In this document: piece after piece, positions 33,322 to 44,446 of the stretch | Position numbering within the stretch: the first letter of the stretch is position 1 | How the letters are laid out: each line of letters starts with the position of its first letter | Assembly (NCBI GenBank): GCA_963932465.1 | Contig: OZ010786.1 | Coordinates: forward strand, 442,792,619-442,856,618 | Source of the DNA: Maratus speciosus | Lineage: Eukaryota; Arthropoda; Arachnida; Araneae; Salticidae | Length of the DNA: 64,000 bases | Direction: 5' to 3' | The notes under the pieces: model-generated | The model's database searches: none | Seen by the model: only the letters and a program-made list of their open reading frames with translations | What the model was told of the DNA's origin: nothing | Made by a program: the position numbers and the translations under genes

Positions 33322-34772
33322 TAGTCCAGGCAATAAGGAATTTTACCTAGCAAAATTAATGGTAGTACTGAAAATCGGCTTTCTAGATGTTTTTTGGGTC
33401 GCTGAATCCGAATTTGTAACTTCCCACCAAAATTTCCCCCGGCAACCTCCCCAAAGTTTGGTAAAAAGCTCCCAAAAAAGGTTTTTATTAAAAAAATTAT
33501 TATTTTATTAAAAAAATTCAGAAAGTAGACAAAATTTCCAACAAATTAGATATATGACATTATGACTTAGGATGAAGAGGAAGGGAGGATCTGCCTCGGA
33601 ACATGCGCGCGGTGCTGCGTAAACTTAATTGCGCAATTCCACTTAACCACTCACACGTTTACATTCGCCCTCCCATCTCCCCTCCGAACTTTCTCTATAA
33701 GGTTTACTTAATGATTTTTGGGTCGCTAAATCCGAATTTTTAACTTTCCCCCAAAAATTTCCCCCCGAACCCCCCCTTCCCCAAATAGTTGTTTTTAACT
33801 TAAATTTCTTATTGTTTTAGGGGTAAAGCATTACAAAATTCAGAAACTAGACAAAATTTGCAACAAATAGGATATATGTCAGTATGAATTAGGATGAACG
33901 GGGAGGGTGAGGGCTGCCTCGGAACATGCACTGCGGCGCTACGTGCACTAAATGATGAAGTCCAGGCAATAGGGATTTTATCTAGCAAAATTAATACTAG
34001 TTCTGGATTTCGACTCACTTTATGTTTTTTGGGTCGCTGAATCCTAATTTGTAACTTCCCACCAAAATTTCACCCGGCAACTCCGCAAAAAATTGATTTT
34101 TTGAAAAAATTTGGTTTTTGAGAAAAGCGCGCGGGGAATGTTCCGAGGCAGCCCCCTCTCTCCCCGTTTATCCTACATCATAATGTTATATGTGCTATTT
34201 GTTGCAAATTTTATCTAGTTTCTGAATTTTGTAATGCTTTTCCTCTAAAACAATAAGAAATGTAAGTTAAAAACAACTATTTGGGGGGAGTTTCGGGGGG
34301 GGAAATTTTGGAGGTAAGTTAAAAATTCGGATTCAGCGACCCACAAAACTTAAAGTAAACCTTATAAAGAAAGTTCGGAGGGAAGATGGGAGGGCTAATG
34401 TAAACGTGTGAGTGGTTAAGTGGAATTGCGCAACTTAGTCCACGCAGCACTGCGGCGCATGTTCCGAGACAGATCCCCCCTTCCCCTTCATCCTAAGTCA
34501 TAATGTCATATATCTAATTTGTTGCAAATTTTGTCTACTTTCTGAATTTCTAGCTACTTTTCCCCTAAATCAATAAAAATTTTGTAATAAAAACTTTTTT
34601 GGGGGGGGTTTACGAAAATTTGGGGGGGGGGCGGGGGGGTTGCTGGGGGAAATTTTGGTGAGAAGTTGCAAATTCGGATTCAGCGACCCAAAAACATCTA
34701 AAAAGCTGATTTTCAGTACTAGCATTTATTTTGCTAGATAGAGTCCCTATACGGTCTCTATTGCCTGGACTA
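33322..34772. repeat. 1.45-kb imperfect palindrome
   Basis: Begins TAGTCCAGGCAATA and ends with its inverse (TTGCCTGGACTA). The arms share repeated blocks: GGGTCGCTGAATCCGAATTT and its inverse, GTCATAATGTCATATAT and its inverse, GCCTCGGAACATGC and its inverse. A third tip-like block (AGTCCAGGCAATAGGGAT) occurs internally at about 33954. The likeliest explanation is two copies of a TIR element in inverted arrangement. Long G and C runs near 34613-34640 may be misassembled. Confidence 0.6.
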
Positions 34773-35235
34773 ATGGATAAATTTGCAAATCACCTAGATC
34801 ATGAACTTCACAGAAAATTGTCGGAAAACACTGAAGTCATGATTATACCTGGAGGTACAATGAAGTACCTCCAGCCACTTGATGTTGAAACGTTTCATGA
34901 CTAGAAACTGATAGTCAAACGTATGGCCGAGTATTCCAAAACTCACCGTCTTATATGGGGCGGAAAAGTTTTGACTTCAAAGGAAGCTTTCGTAAAATAA
35001 TTTGATTTAAAACGAAATCTCTCCCTTACATTTCAAGACATGATTTGTCATTCTTTCTAAAAGACGTTCCTACGTATTGAAATACCAAACTTCAGATCTG
35101 TGAGAGAAGTGTGTTTTACACTAACAGTCAAAACTTGTAACAGATGTAACACTCGACCGTTTATCAAATATGCCTGGTGTGAAGATTCCGTATGATTTAA
35201 GAAATTTTACGCTGACAACCACTTTAACCAATAAC
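34773..35235 (+). pseudogene. DDE-type transposase relic (C-terminal half)
   Basis: The frame from 34773 reads MDKFANHLDHEL, then IIPGGTMKYLQPLDVETFHD. IPxGTT...QPLDV..F..WK is a signature of one class of eukaryotic DDE transposases. It continues with RLIWGGKVLTSKEAF and, after stops, a Cys-containing tail (CNRC...FIKYAWCED). Stops interrupt it at several places (after FHD, FVK, and later). The N-terminal half is missing because the palindrome abuts it. Superfamily is not assigned from sequence alone. Confidence 0.55.
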
Positions 35236-35648
35236 CAAGTAATCAGCCAAATGTTATAAATGGACATACTGTTATGTAATCTACAACGTCTTTACTAATC
35301 GTAACATTTGTGGCATTGTGCCCTTTTTCTGTGTTAGTATGTACAGATTCATAACATTCAATGTCAAAAGTACATATTTCTTTTATGGCATTATACAGCA
35401 ACACATTGTCTATATTAATAACATTACAAACATATACCAATTGAACATCGAGTCATCATTGAAAAAAAAAGCTTATTTTTTTATTTATCCGTTGGTGTAA
35501 TGCTTGTGCAAATTCCCTTGGTTGGGCGTTCCCTGCGGCGTTCATTTTGGACAGGTAGTTTAAGTAAATTATTTTATTTCTCAAGGCAACACCTTTCCAA
35601 CGATATCACTCTTGTCAAAATCGGTGACTAGCACCTCAGGTTTACAGG

Positions 35649-35827
35649 TTACTACAGGGGTCCCAGCGCTGCGCCAGAAATGGCCGATTGCTACCACTAA
35701 ATTTTAATAGTATTTTTTGACTTATTTAATGACAGAATTTATGACATTTAAATAAGAACAAGATGCTAATAAAATTTAGTGGTAGCAATCGGCCATTTCT
35801 GGCGCAGCGCTGGCACCCCTGTTACTA
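35649..35827. mobile_element. 167-bp hAT-like MITE with 6-bp TSD
   Basis: The element at 35655-35821 has tips CAGGGGT/ACCCCTG and a nearly perfect inverted repeat of about 50 bp per arm (blocks CCAGCGCTGCGCCAGAAATG and GATTGCTACCACTAAATTTT). TTACTA flanks both ends. The flanks also carry a direct repeat, ACTAGCACCTCAGG, showing the insertion landed in a small pre-existing tandem duplication. The CAGGG tip is hAT-like, but hAT normally makes 8-bp duplications. Confidence 0.7.
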
Positions 35828-35869
35828 GCACCTCAGGCTACAGGCACCCTTGTAAGAGATAAACTGAAT

Positions 35870-35975
35870 GATAAGAGATGATAATATGATAATGAATAAG
35901 ACATAAGAATAATAATGAATGATAATGATAATGAAGTATGATAATGAATAAGATAATGAATAAGAGAAACTGATG
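35870..35975. repeat. GATAATGAATAA-type microsatellite
   Basis: Degenerate tandem GATAATGA/ATAAGA units. The minus-strand ORF over it is low complexity. Confidence 0.7.
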
Positions 35976-37346
35976 GGAGTTTTTTTAATATTGAATTGGA
36001 CAACAAGCAATGTGTGTCAAATAAAATAAGGAAATATATAACTATAGTGTTTAAATTTCATCTGTATAGCAGTATTTAATAACAATAATCAGAATTTATC
36101 ACGTAACACTAAACATTAATTATAAAAAGTAATCATATTATTATATAACTTTTTCATACATTGTAATCAATCATATAAGTCAACCACACAAATTATTGCA
36201 AAACGTCGAAAACATCATTCGAAAACTAGTTTACTATTTATTTGTTCAGTATAAAAGAATTATTAAACATAACGAGAAATAGCCCATTTTATATGGTTTT
36301 ATTTAACTGTTTGTTGTCTGTATGGATGTTTGGATCAAATCTTTGAAACGATGTTTGACGGATTTCGTCACACCTATTTTCGTTAAATGTTTCACACAAG
36401 TTCAATGTCGATGACAACGCAATAATCATACATTGACAAGGCCATACCCTATCACGGGAAGCGTCCAGGGACAAAACACTCTTTTACGTTAGTGATTGCA
36501 ATGATTTATCTATCGATAAATGACCTGGTTTTACTCACATATTGCTCATAAATTCATCGCGGATGACAACACATATTTAAGTATTTTAAAAGTCTTACAT
36601 TATCATAGTCGGATTCCGGAGTAAAATGCTATTTTATGATTTTGGTAGTAATCACATATCTAACGCTTTCCTTTCAACTTATGAATACATGTCCATTGTC
36701 TATGACACACCATATCCTATAGATTAAATATTAAATTTACAGGTTAGAGGCCTTGGTGAGAGAAGGACATTTAGCAAAATATTTTCTGTCGACCAGTTCA
36801 CGTTTTCAAATACATAAGCGATATTTTCAATTTTTATACCTTTTATTTAATATAAAGAAACATTTATATATTTTTATATACAAGCAGCAGCAAATTCTAT
36901 CTTAAATATATATATATATATATACTATATAAAATGTTCATTACACTGATATATAAATACATTATGAAAAGCAAAAAAATTATTAGTATTTTTATAGCTG
37001 TTTATATCATTTGGCAGTAAATATCACTTCCTAAAGTCCGGGTAGTGCTTAGTTAAAAAAAAAAGGCCAATTCCCTTATTGTGTGAAAGTAACTGTAATA
37101 GTTTCTATTACATATTTATCATTTTAGTTAGTTATTCCCCCTTTTTTATGTTCAAAAGTAAGTTAGTTAAGAAACTTTAATCTAAATCCATTATTTTAGT
37201 CCATCTCTAATTCTAAACATTTTTAAATTCTTTCCTTTCTCACATTTAGAATAAACGCTATTCTTTTAAACAACCATTATTTCCACGTTATCTGCCTAAA
37301 TGCTTTTTTAATAAAAAAGACTGTGTGCCTGTGCTGCATAGATTAA
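35976..37346. other. AT-rich stretch without a gene
   Basis: No supported gene. A (TA)n tract lies at about 36906-36925. Confidence 0.55.
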
Positions 37347-37599
37347 TACACTCATGTCCAAATTAAGGTCAGAAACATAAAATCCTTGAAAACTGATGAA
37401 CTATTCACTGTGTTGCCACGAAATTCGGAACGGAGGTGTATGATAATGCGAGAAAGAATATAACAACATAAAAATATGGAAAAGACTTTAATTGTGAATT
37501 AAGAAACAGGATACATCAAAAATTGTTAAATCATGAATCAGAGATGAAGCATTTATCTCGGGAAAAGTCTGTCTAATATGGAGTGTGACCACCGTGCAC

Positions 37600-38355
37600 T
37601 GCTGTACAAGCATCACAACGAGCTCTCATACTGTTTATGAGGGTGTCAATAAATGTTTGTGGCAACAAAGCCCATTCTTCCAAATGCGCGGCTTTTAACT
37701 CCTGGTGGGTCCTGGGAGGGATGTTACGATGTGCAATGGATTTTTCCTAGACCATCCCAAACATGTCCAATAGGACAGAGGTCCGGAGACTTCGAGGGCC
37801 AATTCATATAGCGAATATTCTCTTCTTCTAGAAAATCATCAACAATGTGAGCTCTGTGTGGCTTCGCATTATCGTCCATAAACATGAAGTTCGGACCTAC
37901 AGCACCCCGGAACAACATCATATAGGCTTCAAAGAACTCATACCGATAGCGATGTGCGTTGACAATACCAGCATCGAAGACGTGCAGTGGTGTACGATTG
38001 TCCAACAATATGCCGCCTTAGACAAAGATTCCTTTGCCACCAAATCTGTCGATTTCATTTACGTAGGAGGGATGATAGCGCACTCCACGTTCTCCCCGGA
38101 TGAAGATTCAACGAGAATCACTCTGCGTGGTGAATCTCAACTCATCTCTAAAAGGAACATGCCCCAATTCTTGTTGTTTCCAAGACTGATGTCTTCGGCT
38201 TCACAACAACCGGGCCGGCTGTTGGATGCAGTGAAAGGGACACACAATATTGGACGCCGAACGTTAGAGATGGGGTCATTGAGCCTATGTGAGGCTGTTC
38301 CGGGTTCTGTAGGTCCAAACTTCATGTTTATGGACGATAATGCAAAGCCACACAT
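37600..38355 (-). pseudogene. Tc1-like transposase, minus copy
   Basis: Read leftward from about 38355: an N-terminal-region remnant (NVRRPILCVPFTASNSRPGC, like the second helix-turn-helix and linker of Tc1 transposases), the first catalytic block (FRDELRF), then in another frame LDNRTPLHVFDAGIVNAHRY, FMDDNAKPHRAHIVDDF and SPDLCPIGHVWDGLG. The third catalytic residue, normally E in PIEHVWD, is G here (PIGHVWD). Stops and frameshifts are present, for example before GGILLDNR. The DD34E spacing is retained between the second block and the lost E. Confidence 0.8.
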
Positions 38356-38637
38356 AGCTCACATTGTTGATGATTTTCTTGAAGAAGAGAATATTCGCCA
38401 TATGATATGGCCCTAGAGGTCTGCAGACCCCAATCTTATTTAACATGCTTGGGATGGTCTAGGAAGAGCTATTGCACAGCGTAACACCCCTCCCAGGACC
38501 CGCCAGAAGTTAAAAGCCACGCTTTTGGAAAAATGAGCTTTGTTGCCACAAACATTTATTGGCACCCTCATAAACAGTATGAGAGCTCGTTGTGAGGCTT
38601 GTATAGCAATGCACGGTGGTCACACGCCATATTAGAC
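38307..38637 (+). pseudogene. Tc1-like transposase, plus copy (3' half)
   Basis: Begins VGPNFMFMDDNAKPHIAHIV and continues to IRHMIWP, followed by a stop at 38413. After that come ADPNLI, stop, HAWDGLGRAIAQ. The third catalytic E is replaced by a stop. The downstream tail matches the minus copy's C-terminus. It is more decayed than the minus copy. Confidence 0.75.
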
Positions 38638-38864
38638 AGACTTTTCCCGAGATAAATGCTTTATCTCTGATTCATGATTTAGCACTATTTGATATACCCT
38701 GTTCCTTAATTCACAATTAAAATCTTTTCCATATTTTTATGTTGCTACCTTCTTTCGGACATTGTCATACACCTCTGTACCAAATTTTGTGGCAACACAG
38801 TGTACAGTTCATCAGTTTTCACACATTTTATGTTTGTGACCTTAATTTTGGACATGATTGTAGA

Positions 38865-39507
38865 ATAAAAACAGAAGTAGTTTGTAGAGGTTTCTTAGTT
38901 TCAGTTCTTTCACTCTTACACTAAAAGAAAAAGAAAATTCAGGTCTCCTTGTTAGAAACATATGCTTCGTTTAACTACATAAGATTGATTGAATAAAAAC
39001 AAAAGTAGTTTTTAGCGTCTCTTAGTTTCAGTTCGTTCATTTTCAGACACAAAAAGAAAAAAAAATTCAGATCTGCTTGTTAGAAACATCTGCTTCGTTT
39101 AACCACATAAGATTAATTGAATGAAAACAAAAGTATTTTGTAGTGGTTTCTTAGTTTCAGTTCTTTCACTCTCGCACACAAAAGCAAAAAAAAAAAAAAA
39201 AAAATTCAGGTCTCCTTGTTAGAAACATCTGCTTCGTTCAACCACATAAGATTAATTCAATAAAAACAAAAGTAGTTTGTAACGGTTTCTTAGTTTCAGT
39301 TCTTTCACTCTCACACACAAAAAAGAAAGAAAATTCATATCTTCTTGTTAGAAACATCTGCTTCGTTTAACCTCATAAGATTAATTGAATAAAAACAAAA
39401 ATAGTTTGTGGAGGTTTCTCAGTTTCAGTTTTTTCACTCTCACACACAAAAGTAAGACAATTCAAGTCTCTTTGTTAGAAACATTTGCTTCGTTGAACCG
39501 CATAAAA
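38865..39507 (+). repeat. five-copy ~128-bp minisatellite
   Basis: Units start with ATAAAAACA(G/A)AAGTAG at 38865, 38993, 39121, 39260 and 39389; spacing is 128, 128, 139 and 129. Each contains TTCTTAGTTTCAGTTCTTTCA, an A-rich run and CTTGTTAGAAACAT(C/A)TGCTTCG. The A-run explains the longer third unit. The array starts 3 bp after the Tc1 element's right TA. Confidence 0.9.
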
Positions 39508-41068
39508 TCTGTACGTTGAAATCCTGTGCATAGCGCCATCTTTCTAGATAATAAATTTAGTCCCTGTCAGCTAGTTTTGCGTATTTGTTAGTCGCAGTTC
39601 GTGTGATAATATACGTTCTCACCCACACCCTATTTTCATACATTAACCCTGTAACCGTACTTCACACAATTCGCAGATGTGTAATACCTCGTAATTTAGC
39701 TTCCTTTACTATTTGATGTTGCTGGTATATACATGTGCTTCTCTGCTGTAATCTCGACAATTCACAAAAGAGTTGGCGCGGGTCATGTGTCAAAATCCGT
39801 TTATTTGGCGGAAAATCGCACACCAAGTTTACTAAGCCTCATGTATTTCGGTTCAGAGTTTTTTCACTCACTAGTTATCTGTCTTTTAAAATGTAACGAT
39901 CTAATTTTTGCCAGCATTTTGTAGCGGGCTCACTCCCAACGCTCCTCTGAGCAAGACTGTATATTGCAATTAAACATCATATAGCCACACATGGAGTGCT
40001 GTACTTTCTGCCTTCTTGTATTTGGATTATTGTCTTCGTTCAAAACCTTTCTTATTGTGTGTAGAGCTTTATACGATTATCGCCTCCAATGACAACAACA
40101 CCATAGTACCAAATTTTGGATTAAAAGCTTGTTAGTTATTATTATTATTTAGTTACATCCTCTTAAATAAAATAATAAAAAAAAATGAAATATTACTTTG
40201 ATATTAGTTCCGAAACTTCGTATTGCGATGCACAATGCATTTCTATTTCTTTTCGAAATAATTTTCCTCCTGACTTAAAATTTCTCTCGTGCAATCTAAC
40301 GAAAATTTTAGTACCACGATCTATGAAAGCAGGCGAACTCTAAAAAATATCATTGCAAATCAGAGTAAGGATATATTTTTTTTCTAAACTTATGAAAAAA
40401 ACGTACATGACATCATTCGGGAAGGAAAGTTTTTGAATTTCTATGAAATCCCCCCCCCCCAATTAAAGTGTATTTAATCTTAAAGAAACGGACGAGTCGA
40501 AGAAAAATCCTCATGGGCGACGTAGTATATGCCCCAGGGCACTTCAAAGCATACATATAAATGATATGCTTAAAGTTATAATATGCTTTTAAAGATATGC
40601 TCGTTTAATGCAATGCCCTGTAGTAGTACTAAATTAAAAAATACCAAACTGTTAAAATTTTCTTTTAAATATAATTAATATAACACGGGTAGTTTGTAGT
40701 AACATAAGAATACAGGTGGCGTGTTCCATGCGCCAACAACTTTTAAAGATAAAATATAATTTATTGATAATATTCTCCTTTAATGGAATGTAGAGTAATG
40801 GTATAAAAAATTAAAAAGAAAACCTAATAATTTATTAAGAAATTAAATGGAATAGATTACACAATTACACTAGTAGCGTCATCCGAAAACGAGATGTGAC
40901 TAAACAATAAAAATAATGAAGAAGAGTAGAAAAAATTGCGGATTTCAGCTATAAATATCGGTTGAACACTGAAGGTTCTTTAGAAAAAGAGTAAGGTAAA
41001 TGCAGTAGTGGGCCACTGAAATACAATTACCTAATTATTATTACAGTGTTAGAGAATTCCAAAAGATA
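39508..41068. other. AT-rich stretch with one dispersed repeat copy
   Basis: No supported gene. 40200-40490 belongs to the R3 family that recurs at 61970-62370 and 62930-63350 (shared blocks GCAAATCAGAGTAA, AAACGTACATGA, AAAGTGTATTTAA). A C-rich run sits at about 40451-40460. Confidence 0.5.
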
Positions 41069-42332
41069 TACTGGGTGTATCTGAAATGCTTCAATACACT
41101 TAGGGGGATGATAGTACTCATGAAGACGAAAAAAAATGCAATAGAACATGCGGTCACAAATGACGTTTAAAGGGTGAAAATCGCAAAACTAATAAAAATA
41201 TCGAAATTTCGCATGCTGCTTTTCTGCAGAACTGGCTAGTAGCACGAAGCTGGTTTTGCTTTCACCTCGTGCATATCCGGTCAGAAAGAGCTAACAAAAA
41301 CTTGTCCACCAGTCGCACCTCTCTACATGTAATCTGTGTAATAATGTTCGCGGTCGACACTTTGAGCAATTCTTGTAAAATATTTGTATCCTCTGGACAT
41401 CACGAGCTGCGTTGTACCTGTTCTATGTAATAAATAATTTTCTGGAAAGTTTCTTTCTTGTCTCAGTTTGTCAATTTCAAGACGCATTTTCTCGATTTTC
41501 ATCCTTTAAGGGTGTCCGGGACACAAAAATCTTCAAATTTTGCTGAAACATTTTGTTTCATTAAAACTTTCTCTGCTTTTATCCTGCTTAAAAAGACAGT
41601 TAAATCATGTTTCTATCTGCATTAGACCATGAAATATTAATTTTTTTGTTTTGGTTTGTTTTCAAAATCTAGCTTTCAGGCAATGGCTGTCATGGAAACG
41701 ACTTTTTGTAAAAATGCCTTTTTCTTCATGATAGGATTTTTTCACCATTTCTCGTATTTAAATTCTTATAACTCGAGAACCCTTAAAGATAAAGGGTTCA
41801 AACTTGGAATATATTTTTTTCAATTGTTTTACTTTAATTTTGATTCAGCATATTTGAAAAAAGTATTTACTTTTGAAAATATGTTTTATTTTTAAAGTTG
41901 CACCACTTTTTTTTTTATTTTTTCGTTAAATATTTTTTATTTTTTTATAATTTAATATTTTTAAAAATGGTGAATCAGAATTAAAACTCATATATTTCTG
42001 TTTATTTAAATGAAAAAAAAACTGAAATTCTATAAATAGTATTTCGAGTTATAACGATTTTAAATTACCCCCTTTTTCTAATAAATTTTTAATTTTAAAT
42101 TTTTTAACATAATTATGAGAAGTTTTATCATGTGATTTTTTTTACAAATTATAAGGTTAACCATCACAAAAAAATTCAGAATTTTAACTCATTAAATAAA
42201 AAATATTTTAAAATGTATCCCGGACCCCCTTAAACGTCATTTGCGACCCCATGTTCCATTGCATTTTTTAATTGTCTTCATGAGTACTATAATCCCTCTA
42301 AGTTTGTTGAAGCATTTCAGATACACCCTGTA
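41069..42332. mobile_element. mariner-type element hosting a nested TTAA element
   Basis: TA-bounded tips: left CTGGGTGTATCTGAAATGCT and right, inverted, CAGGGTGTATCTGAAATGCT. The arms run about 110 bp and share TAGTACTCATGAAG. Most of the interior is the nested element 41506-42233; excluding it, about 540 bp remain. I could not recognise a transposase motif in the remainder. Confidence 0.7.
41506..42233. mobile_element. 728-bp TTAA-flanked element nested in a mariner
   Basis: Bounded by TTAA, with tips GGGTGTCCGGGACAC and, inverted, GGGGGTCCGGGATAC. Non-coding and very AT-rich. Same TTAA-GGG architecture as 28160-28960. Confidence 0.7.
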
Positions 42333-42970
42333 TATATTTTCAGAATAGGCCTAACGTTCATGCTTTCATCTAAACACATTCAAAGTTATAAAAACTGTTA
42401 CCTTCCTCTATGCTCCAGAAGAGAACCTAGTAAATTTCTGATGCATGAACTTTTAAGTTTTCGGCTTATTACATTATTAAACAAATTATTAAAATATAAT
42501 AGAGTATATCAACAGTGGTTTACATAATTATAAAACATATTACTGAAGAAACAATGTTTTAAATAAAAACTTATTTCTTAATAAAAATTCTAAGAATTTG
42601 CCAAAAAATCTCTTTTTGAAAACACTCTATAAAGTTAGCAAATGTACCAGCAGAAACAAACAATTAATCCAAACAATTTATAGAAAGTTAACATTTAAAG
42701 ATGTTGATCAATCAGATTTCTTTCAATCGTTTTTCAGAATTGTATTTTGTGTTTTTAAACTTTAAAAAATAGCGCCCCACTACTGGTAGTCGGCCGACTA
42801 TAGGTGTCTTTAACTTAAAGGAGTCTCAGGTGTTAATCATGCAATTATTGTTACATTATCAGTTCTTTTTCACAGAGCGGCGCACTCAGTACGCTACGCA
42901 GTCCGTTTTTTTAAATGTTAAAGATGACGATATAAAAATGTACATAATCGTACAAATATATATATATATA
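42333..42970. other. AT-rich stretch without a gene
   Basis: Nothing recognisable; ends in a (TA)n tract where the next element is inserted. Confidence 0.5.
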
Positions 42971-43600
42971 TACAGGATGTTCCGAAGCGACCGCATAAAC
43001 TCTGCACAGCTAGATTTCTCGTTGGGAGTACATCAAAACTGGCCAAAGAAGCATTCCTGTACGATTCATCGTTTACGAGAAAAATACGAAAAACAAATTA
43101 TGACGTCATTGCTGGTGCAAGGAAAAAAACACTTTATTGGACATATCAACAACAGTATTTGCATATCTTTCCAGACGATAATGTTTAAAACTTTCGCCGC
43201 GCATATCGCGTCATGCATGCGCGCGCGCCATGGCATGACGTTAAGCCGACGTTGAACTCGTATTTTTAAAAGGCTGCATCTTGCAGCTATTGGTAGTCTT
43301 CGTATGGTGGCCATGTCTCCCGTTCGTGACTACTGCGATATGTGCCTGATGTACGGCCGGTGTAATGGAAATGCCTTACGAACTGCTAGGGAGTATGCCC
43401 GTTGATATCCGTCCCACGTTATTGATGTGTCCAATAAAGTGTTTTTTTTCTTGCACCGGCAGTGACGTCATACTTTGTTTTTCGTATTTTTCTCGTAAAC
43501 TATGGATCGTACAGGAACGCTTCTTTGGGCAGTTTTTATGTACTCCCAACGAGCAATCTAGCTGTGCAGAGTTTATGCGGTCGTTTTGGGACACCCTGTA
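42971..43600 (+). mobile_element. mariner-type deletion derivative with ~185-bp TIRs
   Basis: TA-bounded tips CAGGATGTTCCGAAGCGACC and, inverted, CAGGGTGTCCCAAAACGACC. The arms share CATAAACTCTGCACAGCTAG, ACGAGAAAAATACGAAAAAC and TTATTGGACA(C/T)AT blocks. The unique centre (about 43150-43420) still encodes the first about 36 codons of a transposase (43304-43414) directly abutting the right arm. So the transposase body was removed by internal deletion. Confidence 0.8.
43304..43414 (+). pseudogene. mariner-like transposase N-terminal remnant
   Basis: From ATG 43304 the frame reads MVAMSPVRDYCDMCLMYGRC and continues GNALRTAREYAR, then TGA, then YPS. This matches the N-terminal helix-turn-helix pattern of arthropod mariner-like transposases (Y.DM...YG...GNA..A...Y..R.P). 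The TGA falls where an R is usual. The right inverted arm begins immediately after, so nothing of the catalytic domain remains. Confidence 0.6.
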
Positions 43601-43687
43601 AATATATATTGAATTTCACACGCTTCTAATTTACTAATTTGAAATTTTATTTTCTGAAGTTTTATTCAACTTTACTTAACACTTTCG

Positions 43688-43836
43688 TGGTCACGCACGC
43701 GTATCCGCGGTCGCACTTTGGTACTTGTAAGTGGTCGTGAACGCATATAGGCGGTCAGACTTTTGTACTTGTAGATGGTCACAAGCGCGTATAGGCGGTC
43801 AAAATATTCTACTTGTAGATGGTTATGAACGCGTTT
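43688..43836 (+). repeat. 44-bp tandem repeat, 3.4 copies
   Basis: Units at 43688, 43732, 43776 and 43820 (partial), each TGGTCNNNANCGCGTAT then a GGCGGTCA block and TACTTGTAGA. Exact 44-bp spacing. CG-rich compared with its surroundings. Confidence 0.9.
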
Positions 43837-44446
43837 GCGCGTTTGTGCTTCCCCCCACTTCTCGAGACTGGGAGTTAAAGAAGGCGTTTATCAATCACCC
43901 CCTCTTTCCACGCACACAATAGGCGTTAGGCAGACTATTTGTCAACTGGATTACCGTATTTTAAGTCGAATGCCTTAGGGGATTTCGTTTTCTGTTAATG
44001 CTTAAGAATGGCATTGTATTTCGAACCATATACTAGGCAATTTTATAGAATATCATCGTTTACTTATTTTACTTTATTATTTCTGTCCATAAGATTCTAA
44101 TTCATTACTATAATAATTATTATTTTATATCATTTGCCATATAATATTTATTTATTTTGCATGCTCATTATTTATTATGTAATATTTATTTATTTTGCTC
44201 TTTTAATGAATATACACGTTCTTTTCTTTCCTTTTTACTTCCAAATGTATGTCATTTTTTTTCATTTAACTATAATACTAAATAACTAAACTGTTTTTTT
44301 TTCTTTACTTACAGCACTTTTGTTGTGTAATAATAATAAAAATCTCAAATATCCAATTTAACATTACACTTCAAAAATAATATTTTTATTTATTATTGTT
44401 GCGCAAATTTTATTCAAATTCTAGCATAATTTAAAACTAGCACCGT
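43837..44446. other. AT-rich stretch without a gene
   Basis: No supported gene. From 44447 a pogo-like tip (GTGAAACCTGTCTATAATGA) begins. Confidence 0.5.

Larger units (their letters stand above)
32770..35640 (+). mobile_element. decayed DNA transposon packed with insertions
   Basis: About 120-bp inverted termini: 32770-32895 and 35520-35640 are reverse complements (shared ACCGATTTTGACAAGA-like and TCCAAAATGAAC blocks). Inside are a MITE (32911-33172), a 1.45-kb palindrome (33322-34772) and a transposase relic (34773-35235). The relic starts immediately at the palindrome's right tip, so the palindrome split the gene. Removing both insertions leaves an element of roughly 1.1 kb, itself probably already deleted. 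Confidence 0.5.
37349..38860. mobile_element. Tc1-like transposon, rearranged head-to-head
   Basis: TA-bounded (37347-37348, 38861-38862) with tips CACTCATGTCCAAATTAAGG and, inverted, CAATCATGTCCAAAATTAAG. The inverted similarity runs about 550 bp from each end (37349-37895 with 38307-38860) because both ends carry the 3' half of the same transposase gene. The middle (37896-38306) is the central gene part in minus orientation only. A head-to-head duplication, or one copy inserted in or recombined with another, would give this. Confidence 0.7.

Noticed and set aside
37847..38416. 189-codon plus-strand ORF as one protein
   Set aside because: Its first two thirds are antisense to the Tc1 transposase; only the last 36 codons are sense transposase.
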